The notes under the pieces are model-generated. The model had not been told where the DNA came from. It ran no database searches and saw nothing but the letters and a program-made list of their open reading frames with translations. From Streptomyces sp. NBC_00659 (GTDB lineage: Bacteria; Actinomycetota; Actinomycetes; Streptomycetales; Streptomycetaceae), in the NCBI RefSeq assembly GCF_036226925.1, contig NZ_CP109031.1, forward strand, positions 9,486,001-9,550,000: a DNA stretch of 64,000 bases, read 5' to 3'. A program made the translations under genes and the position numbers. Below are positions 63,790 through 64,000 of this stretch, in pieces (within the stretch, counting starts at the first letter, position 1; each line of letters begins with the position of its first letter).

Positions 63790-64000
63790 CTACTCGGCCC
63801 CCACGTGCTCGCGCGGCGCGTCGGTGAGGAACGCGGCGATCGCCGCGACGGAGGTGAAGGACTCGGGGTCGAGGTCCACGGCATCGGTGTCGACGCCGTA
63901 GCGGTCCTCCAGCCAGGCGATCACCTTGAGCAGCCCGAGGCTGTCGATGACGCCGTTCGCCATCAGGTCGAGGTCGTCGGCGAGGTCGTCCGCGGGCACG
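63790..64000 (-). CDS. acyl/aminoacyl carrier protein, N-terminus outside the window
   Basis: The last 70 residues or so of a free-standing carrier protein: DLMANGVIDSLGLLKVIAWLEDRYGV carries the phosphopantetheine serine in GVIDSLG. Then VDLDPESFTSVAAIAAFL follows. The shape is that of single-domain aminoacyl carriers. It starts beyond the right edge. It heads the visible part of the Trp-like operon and is the probable carrier for its amine or acid intermediate. Confidence 0.82.
   Translation of the reverse strand, partial: VPADDLADDLDLMANGVIDSLGLLKVIAWLEDRYGVDTDAVDLDPESFTSVAAIAAFLTDAPREHVGAE

Overview
The window reads as Streptomyces DNA: very high G+C with strongly GC-biased third codon positions, many translationally coupled genes, gamma-butyrolactone (GBL) type regulators, a SARP activator and typical actinomycete insertion sequences. 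No rRNA, tRNA, CRISPR array or replication origin was recognised. It divides into an IS-riddled accessory segment (about 1-24 kb) and the left part of an aromatic-polyketide type antibiotic gene cluster (about 24.5 kb to the right edge), which continues beyond the window.

Accessory segment. A truncated ISAs1-type transposase is followed by a secreted CAP-domain protein. A NACHT NTPase/membrane gene (2676-6942, minus) is split by an IS3 element with a 3-bp CCA duplication; removing the element restores the reading frame exactly. Next come IS21 istB and truncated istA beside a nucleotidyltransferase, IS remnants, an IS256 element whose transposase carries an in-frame TAG, and a compact candidate RiPP locus (13.3-18.8 kb): phosphotransferase, 46-aa candidate precursor, radical SAM/SPASM protein, a hypothetical protein and an ATPase-fold protein, with a divergent regulator split by a frameshift and a GNAT acetyltransferase. 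An IS5-type element, a 2OG-Fe(II) oxygenase, a DHFR/RibD-like reductase and small unknown genes complete this part.

Antibiotic cluster, regulatory part (24.5-35.9 kb). Two GBL-receptor-type TetR proteins, an AfsA-type GBL synthase, a SARP activator and a third TetR are interspersed with five ARE-like palindromes. An FAD aromatic hydroxylase and an NmrA-type reductase lie here too, as does a propionyl-CoA-carboxylase beta gene with a large internal deletion. A G-rich, repeat-laden stretch (25.3-27.6 kb) has no clear gene.

Starter/precursor and tailoring part (36-57 kb). Present are a tandem ACP, a degenerate ketosynthase, a PPTase, a LAL regulator, a two-domain 3-hydroxyacyl-CoA dehydrogenase, crotonyl-CoA carboxylase/reductase and a type II thioesterase. 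They are followed by a didomain aromatase/cyclase, a C9-type ketoreductase, three SnoaL/NTF2-fold proteins, four NmrA-type reductases in total, a serine-hydrolase-fold protein with a Cys nucleophile, a methyltransferase, an MBL-fold hydrolase and other oxidoreductases. The minimal type II PKS (KS-alpha/KS-beta) is not in the window.

Tryptophan-like operon (58-64 kb, minus). Eight tightly coupled genes encode a carrier protein, TrpD-, TrpA-, ectoine-synthase-, acyl-CoA dehydrogenase-, transglutaminase-, TrpF- and TrpC-like proteins. TrpB and anthranilate synthase are absent from the window, and TrpD and TrpC have altered key residues. I infer a secondary-metabolite pathway in which PRPP supplies two carbons of a fused pyrrole-type ring on a non-anthranilate amine, which would decorate the aromatic polyketide. 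From memory, the pyrrolopyrrole of the quinocycline/kosinostatin anthracyclines was reported to derive from nicotinate and ribose, so a relative of that family is my leading hypothesis; I could not verify it here.
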